Shown piece after piece: positions 1-10,802 of a stretch of DNA of 21,777 nt; the first letter of the stretch is position 1; each line of letters begins with the position of its first letter. The notes beneath the pieces are model-generated. The model had not been told where the DNA came from. It made no database searches and worked only from the letters and a program-made list of their open reading frames with translations. The translations under genes were made by a program, and so were the position numbers. Source of the DNA: Phoronis ovalis (taxonomy: Eukaryota > Phoronida > Phoronidae); assembly GCA_028565635.1 (NCBI GenBank), contig JAOXYB010096493.1, positions 1 to 21,777 on the forward strand. The letters are read 5' to 3'.

Positions 1-1610
<1,610 letters not shown>

Positions 1611-2570
1611 TTAAAGATGAGAGGAGCTAGGGTTTGTTAAGTAACATGTTTATAATACGTTAGGTCATTCTATCTGCTGTTATAAAAATGACATATTGCA
1701 AATCAAATTTTTGTTACTATATGAACCTTTATGTGCAGAGACCATCTTGTAAACCTACTTTTATAAATTGTTCTTTTATTGTAAAATTCTGATTATTCCA
1801 ACCTTTAGACCATCCCACTTGTGTGGCATCCTAACACTCTCCAGGTTAATACCTGGATATTACCGTAAGAGTATTAGTTAAAACCGAAATACATATCCCA
1901 TGTCTGCTTGTAGAAAAGCTTTTCGGTTGAAAAATGCAGTTTTGAGTCTAGGATTTTACTAGTAGAATGGACTAAGCAAAAATATTGATAGTACTTGTTC
2001 CAGATCCCAGACTGCTTTGCTATGTATAGTGTACTCAGATTGAAAAGCCTGTCTATAGTGATAAAAAAGGATATATTTTTGTGGTGTGTAAAATAAATAA
2101 TTATGTACAGAGAATGAATGTGTGTATATAGGAGTTGCATTGTTGCTGATCTTCAACGGCAGCCGAGAATATATTTGGAATGTTTTGAACACAAAGTCCA
2201 CAACTTGATCGATATTATTAAAGTCGAAGTAAATGCAAAACAAACAAGTTTTTGGGTGTATCTGTACACTTGCTGATTGTTTTAGCAAAGATTGTAGCCA
2301 ATGTAGCTTGTTTTTTCAATTTGTTATTTATGATTTTATTTTGATATACTAGTAATATTAAAAATGTAACCACTGGTAGGTTTCCTGTGTATACTTTGAT
2401 GGTTGCATGAACGGTGTACTTAGTAAAATAAATGTTTATAGACAAATAGAGTACATGTATTTATATCTTGTGATTGCAAGAACCTGTTTGTACCTTTTAC
2501 CTTTGGATGCCTCAACTATAACATAACAAAAGCAATAAAACATGGACATAAAAAATAATACAAGGTAAAA
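1611..2570 (+). other. YY1: YY1 3' untranslated region with AATAAA signals
   Basis: No convincing coding sequence lies between the YY1 stop and the convergent carrier gene. AATAAA hexamers at 2092-2097, 2427-2432 and 2534-2539 are candidate cleavage signals. The last is followed by a GT-rich stretch (acctgtgtgacaaagttgtttt, shortened here as ctgtgtgac...gttgtttt). The reading frames on either strand here are AT-rich and look random. Which signal is used cannot be decided from sequence alone. Confidence 0.5.
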
Positions 2571-3090
2571 AATGGTATTATTATTATTATGTGATTGATC
2601 AGAACCTGTGTGACAAAGTTGTTTTAAAAAATAATTTAGTTTGGCAGGCAGAAAAAATATGCCTACCTATAATACAGTACACATTTTTCATAAAAAAATT
2701 GAACCATTTACGGAATGTCACCCGTATTCAATACATGCTGTTTACAAGTGATGAATTATGTCATTTCTTATTATAAACTACATATTAGTAGCTCAAAAGC
2801 AACTGGCAAATATAAACATCATAATTAAAATCGGTGCTTTTTAAAAGCATTAAAGACCAAAAGCTTAAAAATAAAAAAATATAAATTGACAATTTGCATG
2901 TACATCATATCAAATCCTGAGATTTCTCTGTAGAATTTCAATCAACAGATAGAGGATTCAACATTAAAAGTAGGTGCAAAACACTATGTAGAAAGACAAC
3001 GATCTTTAGCTTGAATATATCTGGATACCACCACGATCAATTCTCTGCATTGCTGCCAGACTCCCCTATTTGATTACTAATGGAACAATC
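2571..3090. other. Gene-free AT-rich interval between convergent genes
   Basis: Very AT-rich sequence between the YY1 3' end and the SLC25A29 stop codon, including a short TTA/ATT run near 2576-2590. It should contain the SLC25A29 3' UTR (read leftwards), but I see no canonical AATAAA on the minus strand close to the stop; the nearest TTTATT on the plus strand is at 2335-2340, inside the YY1 3' region. Confidence 0.5.
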
Positions 3091-4570
3091 CTATCTTGCT
3101 GAATGAGATTCCTCTACCATAATATGCTCAGCATGTGAAGTGTATTTACTAGCAAAAATGTCTGATAGTGTTGATGAATTGTCATCTGGAGAAAAGTAGC
3201 GACACACCAAAGTGACTGTAGTAAACGTGGCAGCATTTGTTGGAAATGCTCTTAAAATAGTGGAATTAAGCCCCCTTGTTAAAACACTATAACCTTCCTG
3301 TTTGACAGATTTTTTATAACAATCCCAATATCCTTTATATCTATAAATGCCATCTACAGCAGCATCGGCTTGATAACGAGATTTTATAACATCCAGTGGG
3401 TAAGCAACAACCCATGATAAAACACCAGCAGCACCACCTGAAAATAACAAGACCGCAGGTGAAGCTTCTGGGCACGGATCATTTGGGTTGTGTGGGGTTA
3501 GTTTATGACATAAATATTCATAGGCACCAAAATATATACCAAATCCGGGAGCTTCACGACATACAGTAATTCCAAACCCTCTGAAAACACCACGCCGAAG
3601 TCCTTGCTTTTGATATAGCTTCCATAGACAATCAATTGGTCCACTATATGCATGGTGATGTGATTTGAATTTCTTTCGCGACTCGCCTGTTCCTTGAAGT
3701 TGCATGATAGTCTTAGCTAGCTCCATAGGACTACAGATGATTGTCTGTGCTGTTCCTGCTACTGCTCCGGCAATAACATGGCTTGACACGGTGTTGGGAT
3801 GTGGCAGTCTTCTTTGTATATTTCCTTGAATACCAAATACTATGCTATTGATAAAGGTAAGTCCATAAAGAGGAGATGAAATACCTTTATACAATCCAAG
3901 AAGCTGGAAGCAAAATAAACAAATACATTTTCCAAATAAGACCCTAAGTTAAAAAAGAAAAAAATGATAAGTTTACAAACAATTTATATTTGCCATTTTT
4001 TTCACTAGCTTAACAATTAGTCAAAAAATATTTTATGTAATAGCCTAGCCTAGGTTATATTTAGTGATAACTTTTACACTATAAACAAGACATACAGCAT
4101 CCTGGTATTTACATAAATTTTATTTCTTTTCTTTTTTTAATTAACACTAGATTACTATTACAGGGAAATCAATGTTACCACAAATAGACTGATAGGCATT
4201 TTGTACAAGTTTACAACCACTTTTTATGTATCCACCATGCCTGTTTTGCTATTGGTGCTACATGTTTAAAAGGAAATGTCATGCACCTGTACAATGTCAT
4301 TTGTCAGGCTTGGGTGAATTTAAAACTATAGTAATTTACTTTTACAGTGCAGTATTTATATTTTTTGCCCTCGTATGCACAACCAAGCAAAGAGGAATCT
4401 GTAGCATAAAATTTTACAAGTGGTTATTTTCAGACTAAACAGCATTACAACTGGAATTATTTTAGACATAAAATTGTACTGCTTACCGATTCTTGCTTAA
4501 TAATGGATGAAAAGCAATGGAGCGTCCCACGGTAGAGAAGATTGTTTGATGATTGTGTTTGTAAACGAAC
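3091..4570 (-). CDS. SLC25A29: SLC25A29-type mitochondrial basic amino-acid carrier (3' exons)
   Basis: An inner-membrane carrier of the SLC25 family; the vertebrate orthologue moves arginine, lysine and ornithine (with some carnitine) across the mitochondrial inner membrane. Exon 4570-4487 encodes VRLQTQ...YRGTLHCF...IIKQES (28 codons, phase 0), flanked by a ctgattgcag acceptor and gtaagc donor. Exon 3903-3091 continues LLGLYKGISSPLYGLTFIN...FGIQGN and carries the second and third carrier signatures, SPMELAKT...QLQ and YPLDVIKSRYQAD, then TRGLNSTILRAFPTNAATF and a short hydrophilic tail. The two exons join in frame to 298 residues, close to human SLC25A29 (about 303). The expected upstream exon(s) encoding the start, helix 1 and the first PFDTVK signature were not found between 4571 and 5560. 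Matches to SLC25A29 (CPMELAKT, LYKG.SSP.GLTFIN) are better than to SLC25A45, A47 or A48. Confidence 0.9.
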
Positions 4571-4929
4571 CTGCAATCAGAAACAATTTACTCAATTTAT
4601 AAAACAGATGGGTACTTCAACATGTTTGATTGATTTATTTCTTATCAAAATAATTTCAAAATATTTTCATATCCACTACATGACACACAGCACACTTTTT
4701 AACAGTTAGGAGTTTCAAGTTTGAGTACTGAGAGAAACTGATATTCCTGGCTATCAATGCGCAATCACTGAAAAATAATAATTTATCTATTATTTCAAAA
4801 TGTTATTTATTTTGTTTTTAGAATTAACAATTTCAGAAAATATGAATTACGTAGTGTTAAAAAATAGAAAGAGTCGCTGAAACGCTAAATTGACAACCAA
4901 AAAAAAAACCCTGATAAAATTCCACTTAC

Positions 4930-5566
4930 AAAAGCTTCCAGTACAACCCTCCTTCCTCAACAGTATCCCCGACGATTCCGTAATTACTCATAAACAAATT
5001 TTACTGCCATTTCAGATTCGATGATTAGACGTAATAAAATGTTCCTGTCATTCTATCTGACCGGCCTGTTAGTGTAATTGAAAACAGCCGATTGCTCATA
5101 GCGCCATCTCAAAACTACCTCAGTAAATATAGACTTGCTGCTGTGGTGAGTGCGATTTTTTATTAAATGAATGTTTTTTTAATCGTTTGTTTCACTTATA
5201 TAATTTGTGCGGAATTGCAGAATTTGTTATTCTATTGCAGAATAAAGAAAAAATCTTTTGTTACAGAATTTCAATTTTACCACTGTGTAATCCAGTCTGA
5301 AAAAATCCATCCGTTAAGTGTTTCGTACCCTCTCAACTAACATCTGGGCTTAACCACAGTCAATTTTTTTTTAATCTCGAAAAGCAGAAGAACGATAATC
5401 CCTTTATTTCTATACAAAGTGTCACAAAAGTCTTCACACCAATCAAATTGCAGCTTGCAATAATAGGTATAACAGTGGACTAAGAGGTATAGGGAGTCGA
5501 CCACACACACATGCCGTGTATAGTTCGCTAAACTAAATGCAAGCTCCCCGGCGATAACTATGCAAA
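4930..5566. promoter_or_regulatory. Probable divergent 5' region of SLC25A29 and the downstream unknown gene
   Basis: The interval separates a minus-strand and a plus-strand gene. On the minus strand, a leader-like exon could end at a gtaagt donor (4929-4924). On the plus strand, ctgctgtg|gtgagt forms a good donor at 5146, with possible acceptors ending at 5220, 5240 and 5266, suggesting a spliced 5' UTR. GAGATGGCGCT on the minus strand (about 5101-5111) resembles a YY1-type ATGGCG promoter element. No TATA box stands out. Start sites are inferred, not shown. Confidence 0.4.
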
Positions 5567-5762
5567 ATGAGTCATAATGATAGAATAGAAGTGGTAGGCA
5601 ACGATGGATCATGCAGAGAGAAAGACTTATCTCGTTTGGCAAAAGATTATTGTCGTAATTATTTTGCTCTTGTTAAATTGAAGGATTATAACAAAAAAGC
5701 CCAGACGTTAGTTGAGAAGGCACGGAACACTAACGGAATGGAATCCATGTTTTCACCATTTG
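5567..5762 (+). CDS. Unrecognised gene, first coding exon
   Basis: The frame opens at ATG 5567 (context caaaATGa) and encodes a charged, coding-like, probably helical stretch (NDRIEVVGNDGSCREKDLSR, LAKDYCRNYFALVKLKDYNK, KAQTLVEKARNTNGME...). It lacks the low complexity of the surrounding DNA. I chose the exon end at 5762 because a gtatat donor there joins in phase 1 to an acceptor at 5949 (accttaacag), extending the protein with VSNGWPTNTPATP to 5987, where a gtaatg donor follows; reading on instead reaches a stop at 6024-6026. Without splicing, the first frame runs to 5830 through AT-rich, non-coding-like sequence. I do not recognise the family. No later exons were found, so it may be a long gene whose remaining exons are beyond view, or a broken one. 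Confidence 0.5.
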
Positions 5763-5820
5763 GTATATGGTTTTGTTTTGGAGAATATTTTACTTTTCAT
5801 AAAATTATTTTGTTTGGTTA

Positions 5821-5938
5821 TACATTATGAGATGATTAATAATGATTACATATCCACATATATCATAACCAAAAATAACATGATGATATATGCAGATATG
5901 CAACCATTATTAATTATCTCATGTTATTTTTGGTTTTA
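5821..5938. repeat. Fold-back inverted repeats inside the putative intron
   Basis: Two interlocked inverted repeats: acattatgagatgattaata (from 5821) pairs with a near reverse complement at about 5903-5922, and ataaccaaaaataacatga (from 5862) pairs with tcatgttatttttggtt (5917-5934). The right arms overlap, so only one hairpin can form at a time. It could be a tiny fold-back element. Confidence 0.55.
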
Positions 5939-5949
5939 TACCTTAACAG

Positions 5950-5987
5950 TATCAAATGGATGGCCCACAAACACACCAGCAACACCT
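5950..5987 (+). CDS. Possible second exon of the unrecognised gene
   Basis: The segment lies between a ttaacag acceptor (AG 5948-5949) and a gtaatg donor (5988). In the phase set by the preceding exon it reads VSNGWPTNTPATP, a Pro/Thr-rich linker-like peptide. It is short, so the evidence is mainly phase compatibility and composition. Confidence 0.3.
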
Positions 5988-6026
5988 GTAATGAAAACAA
6001 GCAATTTAGTACATCTATATTACTAA

Positions 6027-6640
6027 ATGAATGGAGTGGTTTTTCCCACCGAAATTACGTCTAAGCACGCACCACTATCGATGTGTAACTGTGTCCAGTA
6101 GCTTTGTCATCTTCAGCTATTTTTACTGTCGGCATTGTATGTTCCATGCACATTACATAGTTGTATGTTAAATGCCTTCTCAATGGCAGTTCCTAGCGTT
6201 TAACCCACACGCTAATTCCAACCCTAACATTTAACCCAGACACTAAATCCGTGAGGATTGCGGGGTCCATTTCTAGTATATAATAAATAATTCTGTCCAC
6301 TGAATTGTTGAAAACTAAAGCACTTTTTCTGTTCCCTAAAGGAGAGGAGCAATAAGATATATATCAGAAATGGCTCCAGAACTGACGGGCTGTGCTTTAC
6401 TGCAAATGATTTGCTGAAAAGCCCTAATTATGTATTAGTATAGCCAATAGTAGGAACAAATAAATTATGTTGATACACAGGCATATCGTTTATTACTTCA
6501 GCAACCAGGTAGTGTTGCAGAGGTTTTTTGTTTGTTAGCAGGATTATCTCAAAATTGAAGTTATGAAGTATTTTGATGAAACTGGTGGTTAGCTCAGGTG
6601 TGTCACAAGATACTATCATAAAGAAAGACCTGACAGAGTG
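6027..6640. other. Gene-free stretch
   Basis: No exon, RNA gene or clear repeat unit is visible. There is a small near-duplication of 'taacccacac gctaa' and 'taacccagac actaa' at 6200-6245. Reading frames here are short and AT-rich. Confidence 0.5.
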
Positions 6641-6704
6641 CCCTTATTCATTATTCCAGTTTTTTTTGTGTCAAAAATGTTGATAGAAGTGTGCCTCCCA
6701 AGGT

Positions 6705-7056
6705 AAAAACCCTGACCCCTGTCATAAATAAAGGTCACTAAAAACATACCCTGAATGAAAAAAACATGAAATGTATACCCTGTTGTAAATACCACTCCCG
6801 AAATAGATACCATGTAAAATTCACTTGTACATAATTAATACCCTGTGGTAAATAAACATGTGAAAATGTAGGAACCTGTTGTAAATGTGTTTTCCAAGAA
6901 ATATACCCTGTAGTAAATTACTATTTTTGAAGATATACCCTGTGGTAAATAAGGATTTGAGAAGTGTGAAAAACGTATACCGTGGTAAATGCGAGAGCTG
7001 AAAAAGGGAGGCCTATTGGATATAGATATGTGACTTTGAATTACCCCCCTCGAGCT
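6705..7056. repeat. Array of degenerate ~32-bp repeats (TACCCTGTGGTAAAT motif) with a G-rich end
   Basis: The motif tacccYgtRgtaaat recurs with starts near 6775, 6808, 6839, 6871, 6903, 6936 and 6978, with weaker copies from about 6711; most spacings are 31-33 bp. Spacers are AT-rich and not conserved. The right edge, in reverse complement, reads CGAGGGGGGTAATTCAAAGTC, which resembles the ends of the elements at 7091 and 7675. The matching left end was not found, so the element looks truncated or eroded. Confidence 0.7.
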
Positions 7057-7090
7057 CACTAGTAAAAAATATACACCATTATTCTATGTC

Positions 7091-8513
7091 CCAGGGGTAC
7101 TTGGCAAAGAACTAGGTGGGGTGTGAGACCTCAGGTAAAAAAAACATAACACATAGTAAAAACTGGTTTACAAAAAAATACCCCATGGTAAAAATCTTTT
7201 GCGAAAACCATATTCCATAGTAAAAAACTCTCAAAATGTACACCCCATGGTAAAAAATGCTGGAAGTGTGCTACCCAAGGTAAACAAGAAGTCTTTAAAA
7301 AAGACAGGAGCTCCCAGTATTTTCAAATAAATATTCTTAGATAACATAATTATACTGTATGAGCACCAAACTTGTGCCTCATGTAAAATGTTGATAAGCT
7401 AATGCACAGTAGTTTTACAAATCATCTCAGCTGAACAATCCAGTTAACTTGTAACAGACTGAATTTTTGTTGTCAACAACTGATTGAAGTTTTGTTGTCA
7501 GCAAACTATACTACAAGTGCCAACTGGGTGTTAAATTAAGTGGATAAAATTGCTTGTAATTAAGCCAAAATTAAATGAATCTAATTAGATTTTAAAGAGA
7601 AATTGAAGAGACTGGAAGAATCTATTTGTACATCTAACAAATTCAAGGTAGTATTCTGTGAAGGGCACAATATCCTTGGGGTACTCATGATTTTTTTACT
7701 ACAGGGATGTGCCGCCCAACCCAATCCAAAATTTTAACTTGTGGTATCAAACACAATGAAAATTGTTTGAAATTTTAGTGTAGCAATCCAAATTTTGTGA
7801 AATATAATCCAAAATTTTAAAATATTTGAGTATAGCAATCCATTTTTACACAAACTGACTGATACAAACCAAATTCCAAATTTTTTATGGATGCAATCCT
7901 AAAATTAATCCAAATTATTTGCTGTAAGCAGTGGGGAGCAATCCAAATTTTTGAATATCCTTACGGTAGCAATCCAAATCCAAAATTTTCAACTGGGCTG
8001 CACACCCCCACCAAAAAATAACTTGAGTACCCCCCCAGGACAATATCAACCTATAAAATACACTTGTAAACTCCCCGAAAAAAAATCCTGGAAATGTACA
8101 TGGTTTGGAAAACACTGCCATTTACCCATCCCAAAAGCAAGCAATTGGTAAGTGAACTGCTATTTCGTATTTTGTAAACTGGAAAACATCTTATTAATAA
8201 ACAGCTTAATGGAAAAAGGCAATACCTTCTATTATGCATAGTGTTATCTTGTATTAATGTTCATTCTTATAAAAGTAAACAATTCCAACAAGTTCAGCTT
8301 TATATGGTTGTGAGTAAAAATATATTATACCGGATTATAGTATACCCCATGCCCATGTGGCCATGCAAAAAAGACATTTTGCAAAAACCACCCCCCGTTG
8401 TAAAAATTGTCGAACAAAAAAAGATATCCCGGCTTGGTAAAAATTTTAGCTGAAAAAGGGAAGCCCATGGGGCGGCACATCATACAGTCACTTGGAATGA
8501 GAGCACCCCCTGG
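7091..8513. mobile_element. Non-autonomous DNA transposon (hAT-like ends), host of a nested element
   Basis: The ends are CCAGGGGTACTTGG on the left and, in reverse complement, CCAGGGGGTGCTCTC on the right. They are flanked by TCTATGTC (7083-7090) and ACTATGTC (8514-8521), a target-site duplication matching at 7 of 8 bases. An 8-bp duplication and CAGGGG-type ends fit the hAT superfamily. Inside, a tacccCatggtaaaa motif recurs near 7149, 7179, 7211, 7239 and 7272, and again near 8341-8440, in the same orientation. No transposase reading frame is present. The element is interrupted by a second element at 7675-8039. The middle part (7310-7666, 8048-8330) is unassigned. Confidence 0.65.
7675..8039. 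mobile_element. Nested MITE with perfect 8-bp target duplication
   Basis: The ends are CTTGGGGTACTCATGA on the left and, in reverse complement, CCTGGGGGGGTACTCAAG on the right, followed inwards by related GGGATGTGCCGCCC and GGGTGTGCAGCCC. Both sides are flanked by ACAATATC (7667-7674 and 8040-8047), an exact 8-bp duplication. The interior repeats (g)caatccaaattt, with cores near 7785, 7806, 7837, 7865, 7895, 7940 and 7971, several of them 28-31 bp apart. It has no coding capacity. It inserted into the element at 7091-8513 and is therefore the younger of the two. Confidence 0.78.
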
Positions 8514-8529
8514 ACTATGTCTAGTACAC

Positions 8530-10440
8530 TGTCTATTAGTATTACACTCTGGGAGTACACTAGATAAGTAATGAAGTACCCGGACTAAGTAGCCTCTAAA
8601 CTAAAAAGCTTATAACTACCTCCAATGCAACCAGCAACGAAGTCCAAAGCCATCCAATCTACATGGGATGATTTACTTCTTTATGGCACACAAAAACAGT
8701 CTTCCTTCCCTAGAACAAACTCATACTTTACATTTTGTTTCCGAACGAGGAGGGCTTGTACGGAATCCTCCGGCTAGTTTACACCGATACTAGCAATCCG
8801 AGAGGAAACCACAATGCATATCGTTGTCCCGCGTTGCATATAATGACGTCACGATCTGGTTCATGTGCACTTTGAACAGGTTGGCTAGATTTTGGAATGA
8901 GTTGGTTACCGGTTTGGTTATCACAGGAAGTGCCTTGTAAACTTTGGCCGAAAAATGCAGTTTCATTGAAATTAACAGACCAGTTCAAACAAATTTAGCA
9001 TACTAAGTTGCTAAATTCTAATATGTATTCTAATTATAGAATCTTCAAGAATATTTTTCAGATTTTGTTGATCCATATTTAATTAATTAAAATGGATATT
9101 ATAGAAAGAACAATTGTAAATTTAGATGTAGGGAATATTATATAGTTTGTCTGTACAGATAGGTTTATACGCGTGTAGATCATGTACAATGATAGACTAT
9201 GTCACGTACAATGTGTAACAAAGGTTTAATTGTTGACGAATTCCACTATTTTTTTCGATTGTTCTCATCTTATTATTGAAAGAAAGCTTTATTTAAAAAG
9301 TATTATTATCAACACCCTTGCAGTTTTAAGTTACAAAAATGATACAATATGCTGACAAAAATCATAGATTGTTACTGAATAATTGTAAATTTGTTAACTG
9401 TGTTGCCAACCAGAATTTCTCTTAATTTTATAGCTGTTTTGATGTTTTCTTACTTATTAATATATTTTTGCGTTTTATATGTTATTTATTACTTTTTAGT
9501 CTCCTTTTGTGACTCCTTTTTGTAAGACTGAATTTAATCGTAATATATCTTGTGTCCTTGTACGGAATGACAGGGCTTTTTGAGAATAAACTGCTTGTAG
9601 AAAAATTATCGGCGGCTTTGAATAGTGTACCAATTTTGGCATAGGTCTTACTTATGAGTCTATTGTTTGAACCTCTTTAACTAGAGTCTTTTTGTTGAGG
9701 CCATTAACGAGCATGATTACCCACATTTTATTTGAGTGGTTTCCCCCGGGCTATATAATGTTCGAAAAAACTTTATTGGCGCGTTATCGGTCTCGGCATA
9801 AAGTACGAACACGTCGTGGATATTTATTCTGATAAAATAACACAAAATAATTAAAAAATATTTTGAAATAATTTCAAAACTTAACAAATAATTCAGAAGT
9901 CAGGAGCTAATTTTTACTATCCGAAGTCGGTATATCGTGGTGGGAATAGGCCGCCGTTTTGGTGAGAAAATATTTTTAAGGAGATATTTTTTATACTATA
10001 GAGTTAGTCACAGTAGACTAACTGTGTTTTTTGCTTCTAAAACCATTTTTCAATGAGAAAAGGAAACCAAGAAAGTCAAAACGGAACGTTGAGGTATTTG
10101 AAGATGTACACATTTGAATTTTTTAATATAGACATTTTGGATAGAAAATGCTTTTGGACTTGAGCCTGATATTTACGTGTTAAAAGTTGGCTGGCGACGG
10201 GTGTCTCTGGGTGTTTCTTAGATAAATTACCTTGGATGAAACAGTCTCAACAACCAACCGTAATACACATGAATAGGTGACTCCCTAGGTATATCTAAAG
10301 GCGCAGTTCAGTAATCTCTTTGTCTTTTATGAATGCAATTATATGTCTTTAGTGCAGACTGAGGGATTGTCTCAGAGGCTGTACTGCAATATCAATATCA
10401 TTTGCTTTACTCGTCCCGATATAATTTATTTTTTAAATTT
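8530..10440. other. Intergenic DNA without a supported gene
   Basis: Mostly AT-rich. The segment 8700-8990 is more GC-rich and holds a cttccttccctag acceptor-like site (AG at about 8712-8713) followed by 59 open codons on the plus strand and an overlapping 68-codon frame on the minus strand; neither matches a family I know. AATAAA occurs at 9585-9590. A donor-like ccgttttg|gtgaga at about 9961, preceded by GGCCGCCG, could be a 5' UTR exon edge but has no supporting frame. Confidence 0.4.
8844..8851. promoter_or_regulatory. Palindromic CRE-like site
   Basis: A perfect TGACGTCA palindrome, the consensus CREB/ATF site. It lies in the more GC-rich patch at 8700-8990. No nearby gene start is established, so a regulatory role is only possible. 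Confidence 0.3.
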
Positions 10441-10520
10441 CGAAAATTTACCTGATAGCAATCTGAATTATTTGCTGTAAAATGTGGGCAGCAAACCAAG
10501 TTGTTGAAATTATTGTCTTA
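10441..10520. repeat. Remnant related to the nested MITE
   Basis: The segment tagcaatctgaattatttg followed by ctgtaaaatgtgggcagcaa closely resembles the internal part of the element at 7675-8039 (aatccaaattatttgctgt, gtggggagcaatcc). No ends or target duplication are visible. Confidence 0.4.
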
Positions 10521-10758
10521 ATCCCTGGTAATACCGTCACCCACTGTTTTTAGTAATTCAAAGTTTTGGATTTGATAAAAATAAGTTTGTTTATGTGATT
10601 TGTTATGTACCGCTCTCCCCTGAAATTCGCGTGTTATATTTGTAATGTGTTAGCATAGAAACAGTTGAAACATTTTAATAAGTGTGACTGATATAAAGCC
10701 TATATAACAGGTTTCAAAATTTCATAATTTTCGAATGCGTTCTTTTTTATGCCGCAGC

Positions 10759-10802
10759 AGGATAATACTCACAGAGTCCTGAGTAGGATAATACTCACAG
10801 AG
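10759..10802. repeat. Two-copy direct repeat (26-bp period)
   Basis: aggataatactcacagag occurs at 10759-10776 and again at 10785-10802, separated by tcctgagt; a third partial gagtagga follows. This is a small tandem duplication in otherwise featureless intergenic DNA. Confidence 0.7.

Noticed and set aside
1959-2288. Minus-strand 109-codon frame in the YY1 3' region
   Set aside because: Low-complexity Tyr/Phe/Ile-rich product typical of AT-rich non-coding DNA; lies in the 3' UTR of YY1.
4984-5010. MAVKFVYE minus-strand start as SLC25A29 exon 1
   Set aside because: It looks like the family's MALDF start, but stops after eight codons and has no convincing donor or following helix-1 exon.
5337-5642. 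Minus-strand 101-codon frame
   Set aside because: Antisense shadow of the 5' region and first exon of the plus-strand gene; no carrier signature or other domain.
6705-7290. CRISPR-like appearance (regular short motif with unlike spacers)
   Set aside because: Motif copies are degenerate, the period is ~32 bp including motif, the genome is animal, and no cas gene is present; the array sits in transposon-like elements.
8779-8988. Minus-strand 69-codon frame (LIPKSSQPVQ..., DVIICNAGQR...)
   Set aside because: Starts without ATG, no clear splice sites, overlaps an equally open plus-strand frame, and resembles no known family.
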